DNA from: Erinaceus europaeus
Taxonomy: Eukaryota > Chordata > Mammalia > Eulipotyphla > Erinaceidae
Length of the DNA: 64,000 nucleotides
Direction: 5' to 3'
Assembly (NCBI RefSeq): GCF_950295315.1
Contig: NC_080164.1
Coordinates: forward strand, 111,682,447 to 111,746,446
In this document: positions 31,663 to 42,795 of the stretch, piece by piece
Position numbering within the stretch: the stretch's first letter is position 1
How the letters are laid out: the number at the start of each line of letters is the position of its first letter
Notes under the pieces: generated by a model
What the model was told of the DNA's origin: nothing
Seen by the model: the letters and a program-made list of their open reading frames with translations, nothing else
Databases searched by the model: none
Position numbers and translations under genes: made by a program

Positions 31663-32629
31663 TGAAATACGATATTTCTATGTATTGGTTTATTTAACTA
31701 AAATTTGTTTTTCAGATATGTGACTCAAGGTCACTCTATGAAATGGATCAATAAGTTATTGATAGGAAATAATAACTCATTTGAAGCTTAAATGTTAAAT
31801 TGGATTTTTAATTATGGTTTTGTTTACAACTACATGTCTGCTTTTCTTAGGCTTATTAATTAGTAGAACAAATTGTGGCAGTATCACTGTGGTTCACTGG
31901 GTCTCTTTTTTCCCCTAAGATTTTTCTTGTTACTTCCAATTCTTTAAAATGTAGTAAATATTAGAACAATATAATAATAACATCAAAAAGGTATTATGCC
32001 AGAGGAAAATCATCCATTCTATACATAAATCTTTATTCTCTCAGAGTTACATAAAATATTAATCATACAGAGAAGTCAATAAAGTGCTACTCTACAAACA
32101 AGCACAAAAAATAGGAACTTGGACTTTGTTTTGTTTTGTTTCCTTCTGTAGATGTTGCTGTTGTTTTGATCCTGTTATGATAAAACACAGGAATTTTCTT
32201 TATTGCAAACTTTCTATTTGCATTATCTTTTGCCCAAAACCATCTTTAATCTCTGTAAAACCATGGATGCTTGATCTTGAAAGCAGCTTAGGATATCTCA
32301 AATCACTAGCTTTGGGGTATACGAGTATATCTGCCAGAACCTAGTGAGTTGAAGCCATCCTGTCTACAAACTGTAATGAACTGAAACTGACAATGAGGTT
32401 ACCAGTTTCCCATTTGTACATAGTAGTCTGTGTGGATTATTCTACCAAATAAATATATGCAGATTCAAGCAAAAACACTTAATTGTTCATGACAAACATT
32501 TTATGCCTGTTGTCAATTAATTCTTTCAGCTCCAAATTTACCTTTCATTGTCAAAATTCAGTTGGGACATTAAATATTTTTCCACTGCCAGCTCACACGA
32601 TGTGAAGTTTTCTCAGAAGTTCCTAAGGA
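31663..32629. other. About 1 kb of unique AT-rich DNA
   Basis: No repeat or gene recognised. The open frame at 32084-32344 has no domain. Confidence 0.45.
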
Positions 32630-32836
32630 AATTAGGTGACAGGTGGTGGCACACTAGTTCAGCACACATGTTACAATGCACAAGAACTGGGCCCAAGTCC
32701 CCAGTCCGCAGGTGTGTGGGGTGGGGAGTTTTGTGAGTAGTGAAGCAAGGCTGCAGGTGTCTCTATATCTCTCTCCCTCTCTCTCTCCCTCTTCCCTCTT
32801 GATTTCTGGCTGGTGTGTGTGTGTGTGTGTGTGTGT
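32630..32836 (+). mobile_element. SINE-A copy ending in (GT)n
   Basis: AGGTGACAGGTGGTGGCACA head, GTGAAGCAAGGCTGCAGGTG. After GATTTCTGGCTG a (TG)n run at 32813-32836 replaces the normal tail. Confidence 0.85.
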
Positions 32837-32847
32837 ATTTTAAAAAA

Positions 32848-33135
32848 GAGTGAGTCGGGCAGTAGCGAGGCAGGTTAAGCACATATGGTGCGAAGTGTAA
32901 GAACCAGCGTAAGGCTCTTGGTTCGAGTCCCCAGCTCCCTGCCTGCAGGCGAATCATTTCACAAGTGGTGAAGCAGGTCTGCAGGTGTCTATCTTTTTCT
33001 CCCCTCTCCATCTTCCCCTCCTCTCTCTATTTCTCTCTGTCCTATCCATCAACAACAACATCAGTATCCACAACAATAAAACAACAAGGGCAACAAAAAT
33101 GAATAAATAAGAATAAACTTTAAAAAAAGATTTTT
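32848..33135 (+). mobile_element. SINE-B copy
   Basis: GAGTCGGGCAGTAGCGAGGC head, GTGGTGAAGCAGGTCTGCAG, CAACAACAACATC, GGGCAACAAAAATGAATAAA tail. Confidence 0.92.
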
Positions 33136-33136
33136 A

Positions 33137-33790
33137 AAAAGCAATTTTATAGGGAAACAGAAATTTGTGTTTCCCTTCCTGGCTCCAATGAGCTCTTTCC
33201 ACAGGTTCCTGTAATGTAAGAAGCTATACCAGTGAGTTTAGGCAGCTTTGAAGCTCTAGCTTCTGCAATATCCCAGCTTCCCAGTTTCCCAGTCCCCACG
33301 GTGCAAAGGGCCAGGAGCACTCCACAGTGAGAATTTGGCTCCAGCAACCTGCTGAGTTATCTTGGAGAATACTGCCCCAACAACACAGCCCTCAGAAAGA
33401 GCACTTCTCATTGCTATGCAAGGTACAGCTGAGCAGGATTCAGAGTGCCCACTCCTAGTCAATTCTGCCCATGCAGCATCACAACTTCTCTGCTACCCAG
33501 GGAGCTACAGCTGGGCTCTATCTTGTTTACTCCCCAACTCCACCTCCAGTGACTACAGTCCATTGTGGTTGCATGATGTAAAGAAGAGTGTCTGCCCCCC
33601 ATAGCTGCTATTTCTTTATTCCCTAGGGTTCTCCACTACATACTAACTAATGCTGCATTATTCTAACCTAATAATACAGTTACTCTTCACATCAACTTCC
33701 TCTTTTTCTGTTCAAGTCACTATGTATATTTTTATCCAGAGAACCATGACTGCCAAAATATTCCACAAAGTATGGAGGAGGGAATACAAT

Positions 33791-33794
<4 letters not shown>
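33137..33794. other. Unique DNA with balanced composition
   Basis: 33150-33600 is less AT-rich than its surroundings and has overlapping open frames on both strands (33147-33462 - and 33362-33604 +). None has a recognisable domain. A very old repeat or LTR is possible. Confidence 0.4.

Positions 33795-33838
<44 letters not shown>
33795..33838. repeat. (CA)n microsatellite
   Basis: About 22 CA units ending in CGTTTTGG. Confidence 0.97.
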
Positions 33839-33842
<4 letters not shown>

Positions 33843-33967
33843 TGGAGAAAGGAAACAAAGAATAATAAAAAAAGAGATGTAATATTTCTGAACAGAAATG
33901 TTTGCAAAAATTGTAAAGGACAATCCTTGGAAGGATTTCATTATTAAGCATTAGCTTAATTGTCATT

Positions 33968-33982
33968 AAGATTCATGGTGCC
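33968..33982. repeat. Left TSD of the outer, older L1
   Basis: AAGATTCATGGTGCC here matches AAGATCCATGGTGCC at 42149-42163 (one difference in 15). Confidence 0.8.
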
Positions 33983-34247
33983 TAATCAGGGAGTCTTGAG
34001 TCTCCCAAACAGACTTGATGGGCCTAGACCTCAAATAAATCCCTCTCTCCATTGTTTCCGGTCATCTCTATAAGGAACAACAAAATAGACCCTTTGTAGG
34101 CCCCCATAGGACCTTGCCCTCAACCTGGATCAACAATGGTAGAGAATGTTCCATCCTCCAAAGGGAGGATGGACAACATACTCTATGCTACACCTGAGGA
34201 AGATGGATCGAATGGGGGCATCATGGAATGTTCCTAATCATCAACAC

Positions 34248-34262
34248 AGAATGTGAGCTCAG
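34248..34262. repeat. Left TSD of the full-length L1
   Basis: AGAATGTGAGCTCAG, identical to 41383-41397. Confidence 0.93.
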
Positions 34263-35054
34263 CCAACCACATCTCCTGGAAACGGTAGGATTTTCTGCCT
34301 TTAGCAGGCCAGCCAATAAGGGGTCCTAGCGGTGACACCAAGGAGATGACTATAACTTAATTTGGGTTAAGAATTAGAGTAGGGAAAAAAGGGGGGAAAA
34401 TTTTTTTTTTCTTTCTTTTAATTTTCAAGCATACCTCCTTCCCGCCCCCTCCCCCCATAAGCAGTCCCTGGGGACCAGCTTCTAGCAGGATCCCCCACAC
34501 CACCAAACAGGGTGCTTTTTTGAATTCACTGATACACATTTGGGAATTTCCTTTCACTCTTCTTTAATTACAGCTTTTTTTCTTATCTTCTCCCTTTTCT
34601 CTCTCTTGTCTCTCTCTCTTTTTTTTAATCTTGTCATACACTTCTTCCTTCTTCTTTGCCTTTCTGAATTTGTGGATTATTTTGGTGAAGAAATCTGACT
34701 CAGAGTGGACTCTCTATGTGTATATCTCTGCTCTAGTTCCCTTTCCCCTCTTGTTACCCCTATATACAGTGGATAGTAGATTTGCATAACTGTCTATTCT
34801 TTCTATCCTTTCTTTCTTTTCTCTTTCTTCACTGGGATTTGGTTACTATTTTTTCACGGACTGGAGAAATTGTTTGGCTAACTGGTAACGATTAAACTAC
34901 TTCGATACTTACTTCAGTTGCTACTGTAATTCCTGAGGTTGGTGAGTGCAATTGTCATAAAGGTAATTAGTACAGTGTTACTTGTACTCAAGACACAACA
35001 ACTGAGGAAGAACAGAGCATAAAAAAAAAAAAGAAACACATAAATTTTAAAAAA
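34263..35054 (+). promoter_or_regulatory. L1 5' UTR with presumed internal promoter
   Basis: About 790 bases from the TSD to the ORF1 start. In L1 families this region holds an internal RNA polymerase II promoter (known). Visible here are AGCCAATAAG (a CCAAT-type word, 34312-34321) and a C-rich block CCGCCCCCTCCCCCC at 34442-34456 that could bind GC-box factors. It has very few CpGs. Promoter activity is an inference. Confidence 0.6.
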
Positions 35055-36147
35055 ATGGGTAGATCAAAAACAAATAAAACTGCTACTCCAATGAATGAAG
35101 ACAAGAGCCCAGAGGAAACTACAAACCAGCCAGAAGTAACCATAAATAAGAAAACCATGCAAGCAATAATAAACTTATTAATCACAGATGAAAACAACAT
35201 TGGAGGAAAGGAATGTCAGTATTAGGGAAACAACAGTTGAGACCCCCAAGGAAAATACTGATTATCTTGAGGCAATTAGAGAACTGAAAGGTGAAATAGC
35301 TGTAATGAAGAAAGAAGCTGAGGCAAGGGAAAGCAGACTAACAGAAGCAGAAAACAGAATTAGTCAGACAGAGGATGAGTTAGAGAAAACAAAGAAAGAG
35401 GTGAAAGAGCCTAAAAAGAGATTGAGAGACACTGAAAAGAACAACAGAGACATATGGGATGATCTCAAAAGAAGTAACATTCGTATAATTGGCCTGCCAG
35501 AGGAAGAAAGAGAGGAAGGGGAAGCAAACATTCTAGAGGAAATAATAGAAGAAAACTTCACAGACCTGAATAACAGAAAGAAAATCAAGATTCAAGAGGC
35601 CCAGAGAGTACCAAACAGAATCAACAGAGACATATGGGATGATCTCAAAAGAAGTAACATTCGTATAATTGGCCTGCCAGAGGAATAAAGAGAGGAAGGG
35701 GAAGCAAACATTCTAGAGGAAATAATAGAAGAAAACTTCACAGACCTGAATAACAGAAAGAAAATCAAGATTCAAGAGGCCCAGAGAGTACCAAACAGAA
35801 TCAACCCAGACCTGAAGACACCAAGACACATCATAGTCACAATGAGAAGAAGTAAGGATAAAGAAAAGATCCTAAAGGCTGCAAGAGAGAAACAAAAAGT
35901 CACATAAAAGGGAAAACCCATAAGATTATCTGCAGACTTCTCCACTCAAACTCTAAAAGCCAGAAGGGAGTGGCAAGATATCTATCGAGCCTTGAATGAA
36001 AAAGGGTTTCAACCAAGGATAATATATACTGCTAGACTCTCATTCAAAGTAGATGGAGGGATCAAAACCTTCTTAGATAAACAACAGTTAAAGGAGGCAA
36101 CCATCACCAAGCCAGCCCTGAAAGAGGTTCTAAAAGACCTCTTATAA
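35055..36147 (+). pseudogene. L1 ORF1 (RNA-binding protein), broken and internally duplicated
   Basis: ORF1 protein is the L1 RNA chaperone: coiled coil, RRM, C-terminal domain. The frame opens with MGRSKTNKTATPMNEDKSPE at 35055. A one-base gain near 35185-35220 shifts it. The heptad-rich coiled coil (Glu/Lys-rich) is about 35250-35440 and the RRM starts at RRM words SNIRIIGLPEE. A 60-codon unit (35442-35621) is repeated in frame at 35622-35801. A G-to-T change in the second unit creates TAA at 35686-35688. A further TAA stands at 35905-35907, and the natural stop is 36145-36147. Without the extra 180 bases the length would be about 304 codons, near the family norm (human 338). Confidence 0.9.
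35442..35801 (+). repeat. 180-bp tandem duplication within ORF1
   Basis: Unit 1 is 35442-35621 and unit 2 is 35622-35801. They have an exact period of 180 and I see only one base difference (35506 G, 35686 T). The join falls in TCAAC/ACAAC. It duplicates the N-terminal half of the RRM. Confidence 0.95.
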
Positions 36148-36202
36148 ACAAGAACATCACTATAATACTTGCAATATATCAGAGCAAATTTTTTTTTGAG
36201 CA

Positions 36203-39200
36203 ATGGCACTACAATACATTAAATCCATAATATCAATAAATGTCAATGGCTTAAACTCACCCATCAAAAGGCACAGGGTGGGGGGATGGATCAGAAAACA
36301 TAACCCAACCATATGCTGCTTACAAGAATCCCATCTGTCACAACAAGATAAACACAGACTTAAAGTGAAAGGATGGAAAACTATCATACAGGCTAATGGA
36401 CCACAAAAAAGGACAGGAACAGCCATTCTGATCTGAGACATGATAGACTTTAAATTAAATAAAGTAATAAAAGATAGGCAAAGACATTTCATAATGATTA
36501 GAGGATCAATCAGCCAAGAAGACTTAACAATTATTTAACATCTATGCACCCAACGAGGGATCATCTAAATACATTAAGCACCTACTGAAAGAATTTCAAA
36601 AATACATCAATAGTAATACAATAATAGTGGGAGACTTCAATACCCCACTCTCACACTTAGACAGATCAACAAAGCAGAGAACCAATAAAGATACAAAAGA
36701 ATTAAATGAAGAGATAGACAGACTAGACCTCTTGGACATTTTCAGACTCCTCCACTCCAAAAACTGGAATACACCTTCTTTTCAAATCCACATAACACAT
36801 ACTCAAGGATAGACCACATGTTAGGCCACAAAGACAGCATCAATAAATTCAAGAGCATTGAAATCATGCCAAGTATCTTCTCAGACCACAGTGGAATAAA
36901 ACTAACATTTAACAACAAACAGAAAATTATTAAAAGACACAGAATTTGGAAACTAAACAACATGCTCCTTAAGAACCACTGGGTCAGAGACTCACTCAAG
37001 CAGGAAATTCAAATGTTCCTGGAAACTAATGAAAATGAAGACACAACCTATCAAAATATTTGGAACATAGCTAAAGCAGTACTGAGAGGGAAACTTATAG
37101 CCATACAATCACATATTAAACACCAAGAAGAAGCTCAAATGAATGACCTTACTGCACACCTCAAGGACTTAGAGGAAGAGGAACAAAGGAACCCTAAAGC
37201 AACCAGAAGGACAGAAATCACTAAAGTTAGAGCAGAAATAAACAACATCGAAAATAAAAGAACCATACAAAAGATCAATGAAGCCAAATGTTGGTTCTTT
37301 GAAAGAGTAAACAAAATTGACAAACCCCTAGCCAGACTCACCAAACAAAAAAGAGAGAAGACTCAAATTAATAGAATTGTAAATGATGGAGGAGATATCA
37401 CAACTGACACCACAGAAATCCAGAGAATCCTGCGAAACTTCTATAAAGAACTATATGCCACCAAGCTAGAGAATCTGGAAGAAATGGAACAATTCCTAGA
37501 AACCTATGCCCTTCCAAAACTGAACCAAGAAGAACTACAAAATCTAAATGCACCAATCACAGACAAAGGAATTGAAACCGTTATTAAGAATCTCCCAAAC
37601 AACAAAATCCTGGACCAGATGACTTCACAAACGAATTCTACAAAACTTTCAGGAAACAGTTAATACCCATACTTCTTAAGCTATTCCATAAGATTGAAGA
37701 AACAGGAATACTCCCTTCCACCTTCTATGAAGCCAACATCACCCTGATACCAAAAGCTGATAGGGACAGAACAAAAAAAGAAAACTACAGACCAATATCT
37801 CTGATGAACATAGATGCCAAAATATTAAACAAGATCTTGGCCAACCGGATACAGCAACATGTCAAAAAGATTGTTCATCACGACAAAGTGGGATTCAATA
37901 CAGGAATGCAAGGCTGGTTCAACATCCGTAAGTCAATCAATGTCATTCACCACATGAATAAAAGCAAAGCCAAAAACCACATGATTATCTCAATAGATGC
38001 AGAGAAAGCCTTTGACAAAATCCAACACCCGTTCATGCTCAAAACTCTACAAAAATTGGGAATAGATGGGAAATTCCTCAAGATAGTGGAGTCTATATAT
38101 AGCAAACCTACAGCCAACATCATACTCAATGGACAGAAGCTGAAAGCATTCCCCCTCAGATCGGGGACTAGACAGGGCTGTCCAATGTCACAATTACTCT
38201 TCAACATAGTATTGGAAGTTCTTGCCATAGCAATCAGGAAAGAGAAAGAAATCAAAGGAATACAGATTGGAAGGGAAGAAGTCAAGCTCTCACTATTTGC
38301 AGATGATATGATAGTATACATAGAAAGACCTAAAGAATGCAGCAGAAAATTACTGGAAGTTATTAGGCAATATAGCAAGGTATCAGGTTACAAAATCAAT
38401 GTACAAAAATCAGTGGCATTTCTTTATGCAAACAATAAATCTGAAGAAGAAGACATCCAGAAATCACTCCTATTTACTGTTTCAGCAAAATCAATCAAAT
38501 ACCTAGGAATAAAGTTGACTAAAGAAGTGAAAGACTTGTATGCTGACAACTATGAGTCGCTACTCACAGAAATAGAAACTGATACCAAGAAATGGAAAGA
38601 TATCCCATGCTCATGGATTGGAAGAATAAATATCATCAAAATGAATATTCTCCCCAGAGCCATATACATATTTAATGCAATACCCATCAAAGTTCCACCA
38701 AGCTTCTTTAAGAGAATAGAACAAACACTACAATCATTTATCTGGAAGCTGAAAACACCTAGAAAACCATCTTAAGGAAAAGAAACAGAAATGGAGGCAT
38801 CACACTCCCAGACCTTAAACTATATTATAAAGCCATCATCATCAAAACAGCATGGTACTAGAACAAAAATAGGCACACAGACCAGTGGAACAGAATTGAA
38901 ATCCCAGAAATAAATCCCAACACCTATGGGCATCTAATCTTTGATAAGGGGGTCCAAAGGATTAAATGGAAAAAGGAGGCTCTCTTCAATAAATTGTGCT
39001 GGGAAAACTGGGTTGTAACATGCAGAAGAATGAAATTGAACCATTTTATCTCACCAGAAACAAAAATCAACTCCAAATGGATCAAAGACCTAGATGTCAG
39101 ACCAGAAACAATCAAATACTTAGAGGAAAACATTGGTAAAACAGTTTCCCACCTACACCTCAAGGACATCTTTGATGAATCAAACCCAATTGCAAGGAAG

Positions 39201-40019
39201 ACTAAAGTAGAAACAAACCAATGGGACTACATCAAATTCAAAAGCTTCTGCAAATCCAAAGAAACTATTAAACAAACAGAGAGACCCCTCACAGAATGGG
39301 AGAAGATCTTCACATGCCTTACATCAGACAAGAAACTAATCACCATAATATATAAAGAGCTCAGCAAACTTAGCACCAAAAAAGCAAATGACCCCATCCA
39401 AAAATGGGCAGAGAATATGAAGAAAACATTCACCTCAGAGGAGATCCAAAAGGCTAACAAACCTATGAAAAACTGCTCTAGGTCACTGATTGTCAGAGAA
39501 ATGCAAATTAAGACAACACTAAGATACCACCTCACTCCTGTAAGAATGGCATACATCAAAAAGGACAGCAGCAACAAATGCTGGAGAGGATTTGGGGACA
39601 GAGGAACACTTTTACATTGCTGGTGGGAATGTAAATTGGTCCAGCCTCTGTGGAGAGCAGTCTGGAAAACTCTCAGAAGGCTAGACATGGACCTTCCATA
39701 TGATCCAGTAATTCCTCTCCTGGGGTTATACCCCAAGGACTCCATAACACCCAACCAAAAAGAGGTGTGTACTCCTATGTTCATAGCAGCACAATTCATA
39801 ATAGCTAAAACCTGGAAGCAACCCAGGTGTCCAACAACAGATGAGTGGCTGAGAAAGCTTTGGTATATATACACAATGGAATACTATGCAGCTATCAAGA
39901 ACAATGAACCCACCTTCTCTGACCCATCTTGGACAGAGCTAGAAGGAATTATGTTAAGTGAACTAAGTCAGAAAGATAAAGATGAGTATGGGATGATCCC
40001 ACTCATCAACAGAAGTTGA
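36203..40019 (+). pseudogene. L1 ORF2 (endonuclease and reverse transcriptase), broken
   Basis: About 1,272 codons, the usual L1 size. Endonuclease: NVNGLN (Asn near 13-15), QESHL (catalytic Glu), VGDFN at about 36627-36641, SDHSG near 36880. RT: the active-site FADD at 38296-38307. C-terminal knuckle near 39577-39630 reads C-x3-F, so the second cysteine has become Phe, while the copy at 3163 keeps Cys. Breaks: TGA at 36434-36436; frameshifts near 36532, 36778 and 37608; a 7-base loss near 38766 (relative to 3430); TAG at 38859-38861 replacing a Trp codon. The last frame is open from 38994 to the stop at 40019. No active enzyme is possible. Confidence 0.94.
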
Positions 40020-41382
40020 GTAAGAAGATCTGAAAGGGAAACTAAAAGCAAGACCTGATCAAATTGTAAGTAGGGCACCAACGTAAAAACCCTGTGGTGA
40101 GGGGTAGATATGCAGCTTCCTGGGCCAGTGGGGGGTGGGAGTGGGTGGGAGGGATGGGTCACAGTCTTTTGGTGGTGGGAATGGTGTTTATGTACACTCC
40201 TAGCAAAATGTAGACATATAAATCAGTAGTTAATTAGTATGAGGGGGAAAATAAGTTGTATGTCTCAAAGTTTCTCAAAACACAAACTGAATCTTTTTAA
40301 TAAATAGTCTGTGTATTTGATATGCGGACTCTCTCAAAAGCCTAGACCAAGTAGATTAGAAGCATCCAATTGCATAGCTATATACAAGATACTGGATACT
40401 GTACAGCAAACCATAACAAAAGGACTTTTCAAAGTTAACCCAATTACCAAATAATGTGATGATAACATAAACTATCGATTGTCTTTTTGAACCCTAAGAC
40501 AGCAGGAACCTCACATCTCCACTATAGAGCCCCTACTTCCCCCAGTCCTGGAACCCTTGGATAGGGCCCACTTTCTCGTATGCGTCTCCCAATTCATACC
40601 AAATAATATTGCATCTGCCAATCACAACCTAACCAACGCAATGATTGCCACCTCAACATGCTTCACCTCAGACTGTGTCCAGAGACTTCACGTGTGGAAT
40701 GACAACCCTTCTGCTTCATTACTCGGGTGAGACCTTTCCTTTTATAGTACACTCTAATTTCATCTCAGGTAGTTCACTTTCTAACAGTCCCATAATCTAG
40801 ATATACACCAGTTTCTGTGAGAGAGAGCTTATGTTCACATGTATCCATAAACTACTGCAAAATATATACCTGAAAGCAGAAGTACACTAGAGTTTGCAGT
40901 GAGTACCTCCCTAACACTTCCTCTCCACTATTCCAAGCTTGGGATCCATGATTGCTCAACAAATTGTTTGGCTTCGTATGTTAACTCTCTTTTCAATCAC
41001 CAGGTTCCAGATGCCACCAGGATGCTGGCCAGGCTTCCCTGGATTGAACACCCCACCAATGTGTCCTGGAGCTCAGCTTCCCCAGAGACACACCCTACTA
41101 GGGAAAGAGAGAAGCAGACTGGGAGTATGGACCGACCAGTCAATGCTCATGTTCAGCGGGGAAGCAATTACAGAAGCCAGACCTTCTACCTTCTGCAACC
41201 CTCAATAACCCTGGGCCCATGCTCCCAGAGGGATAGAGAATGGGAAAGCTATCAGTGGAGGGGGTGGGTTATGGAGATTGGGTGGTGGGAATTTTGTGGA
41301 GTTGTACCCCTCCTACCTTATGGTTTTGTTCATTAATCCTTTCTTAAATAAAAAATAAATAAAAAATAAAAATAAAAATAAA
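40020..41382 (+). other. L1 3' UTR and tail of copy 2
   Basis: Same UTR as 4693-6094. G-rich block GTGGGGGGTGGGAGTGGGTG near 40129-40148. The tail is (AAAATA)-like, not pure A. Confidence 0.9.
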
Positions 41383-41397
41383 AGAATGTGAGCTCAG
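41383..41397. repeat. Right TSD of the full-length L1
   Basis: AGAATGTGAGCTCAG, identical to 34248-34262. Confidence 0.93.
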
Positions 41398-42148
41398 ATC
41401 TACAGGGATGCAGAGGTCACACAGGCTAATTATGGGCCCCAGATCACATCAAATTGATGGGGTTTACAACAATATTTATACCCCTTTCCCATATTAGGGA
41501 GCTACTCTCTTCCCTGATCCAGCTTTCTGGTCCTTTTCCCAGCCATGACATCATCTCCCCAGACAATAATTATGATTCACCTCCATATCAGATTTCAGGC
41601 TCAGGGAAAAAAAAAACAACAAACAATAGTATAGCTATAGGCCCTGTGAAATATAACTAAAATATGCCTACTAGCTATCTACAAAATGGAGGACTCCCCC
41701 AATGCTTCACCTGCACTATTCCAGCCTTTAGGCCCATAACTGTCCACAGTTTGTTTGGCTTTGTATATTAACTCTCTTTTCAGCCACCAGGTTCCAGATG
41801 CTAGCAGGATGCAACCAGACTTCCCTGGACAGACAACCCCACCAATGTGTCCTGGAGCTCCACTTCCCCAGAGCCCTTCTCCACTATGGAAAGAGAGAAG
41901 ATGGGAGTATGGATCGACCTGTCAATGTCCATGTTCAGCTGGGAAGCAATTACAGAAGCCAGACCTTCAACCTTCTGCATCCCACAATGATCTTGGGTCC
42001 ATACTCCCAGAGGGTTAATGAGTAGGAAAGCTATCAGGGAAGGGATTGGTATACGGAGTTCTGGTGGTGGGAACTATGCGAAGCTGTACCCCTCTTATCC
42101 TATGGTTTTGTCAATGTTTCCTTTTTATAAATAAAAATTTTAAAAAAA

Positions 42149-42163
42149 AAGATCCATGGTGCC
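42149..42163. repeat. Right TSD of the outer L1
   Basis: AAGATCCATGGTGCC, one base different from 33968-33982. Confidence 0.8.
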
Positions 42164-42604
42164 AATGTCAGGTGGTATATAGGAAACCAGATCATGAGAG
42201 AAATGGTGGAAAACCTCTCAAAACAACATCTAAGGCAGACTTACATGGCACATGCTGTGCAGCTGTCAGAGGCAAATCCTTCATGTTTACTACATGACCT
42301 CTGTGGTGATATGTGCTGCTGAAACAGCTTTCTGAGTAACATCTCAATGTGCTATGAACTGTAGAAGCCACCACTAGTTGTTCCAGACCTTCTTGCCAAC
42401 TAGATTAAGGAAAGAGACTCTCATACGAGTAAGACAAATAATTGTACAATAGGGTGAAGGATCCAAATTCATAGGGAAGTTTGCCAAAAATTGCTGTATA
42501 AATATGTCCCAATAAATGTTCCATTCTGTACTTTCCCTGAATGGTTCTAAGGTGCCTTGCCTAGAGTGTTTCATTTTCCTCCCCCTCGTTGAACTCTTGT
42601 GGAG
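42164..42604. other. Unique DNA
   Basis: No gene recognised. TATAAATATG and CCCAATAAATG near 42496-42520 look like LTR or polyadenylation words, but no LTR edges are visible. Confidence 0.35.
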
Positions 42605-42605
42605 C

Positions 42606-42795
42606 TAGACTCCTACAGTGGTGGTGCACCTGGTAGAGAACCCACTTTAGCATGTGCAAGGACCTGGCTTCTGATCCTGCAGGGGGAAGCTTTATGAGCA
42701 GTTAAGTAGTGTAGCAACTATCTCTTCTGCCTCTTCCTGCCTCCTCTCTCCCTGCCACTTACTTCCAATCAAAACAAAATTTTAAAAAATAGAAG
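42606..42795 (+). mobile_element. SINE-A copy
   Basis: GTGGTGGTGCACCTGGTAGA head and GATCCTGCAGGGGGAAGC core. The CCCCACC part is lost. Confidence 0.83.

Larger units (their letters stand above)
34263..41382 (+). mobile_element. Full-length L1 (L1 copy 2), inactive
   Basis: About 7.1 kb between identical 15-bp TSDs (34248-34262 and 41383-41397). Order: 5' UTR 34263-35054, ORF1 35055-36147, a 55-base inter-ORF spacer, ORF2 36203-40019, 3' UTR 40020-41340, impure A-rich tail to 41382. It is inserted in the same orientation inside an older L1 3' UTR. The body is very close to the truncated copy at 3163-6094. Both reading frames are broken: ORF1 by one frameshift, two stops and a 180-bp duplication, ORF2 by several frameshifts and stops. 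It is a dead copy of a family that was recently active. Confidence 0.95.
33983..42148 (+). mobile_element. Older L1 3' UTR insertion, split by a full-length L1
   Basis: The two arms are 33983-34262 and 41398-42148, about 1.03 kb together. The right arm matches the L1 3' UTR (CACCAGGTTCCAGATGCTAG, CAGACCTTCAACCTTCTGCA, GGTGGTGGGAACTATGCGAA) and ends in an AATAAAAATTTTAAAAA tail. The left arm has no counterpart in the other copies here, so it is an older UTR variant. Its 15-bp TSD lies outside both arms. No coding sequence is left in it. Confidence 0.8.

Noticed and set aside
33147..33604. Opposing frames in balanced DNA, considered as a processed pseudogene
   Set aside because: No recognisable protein and no A-tail or TSD.
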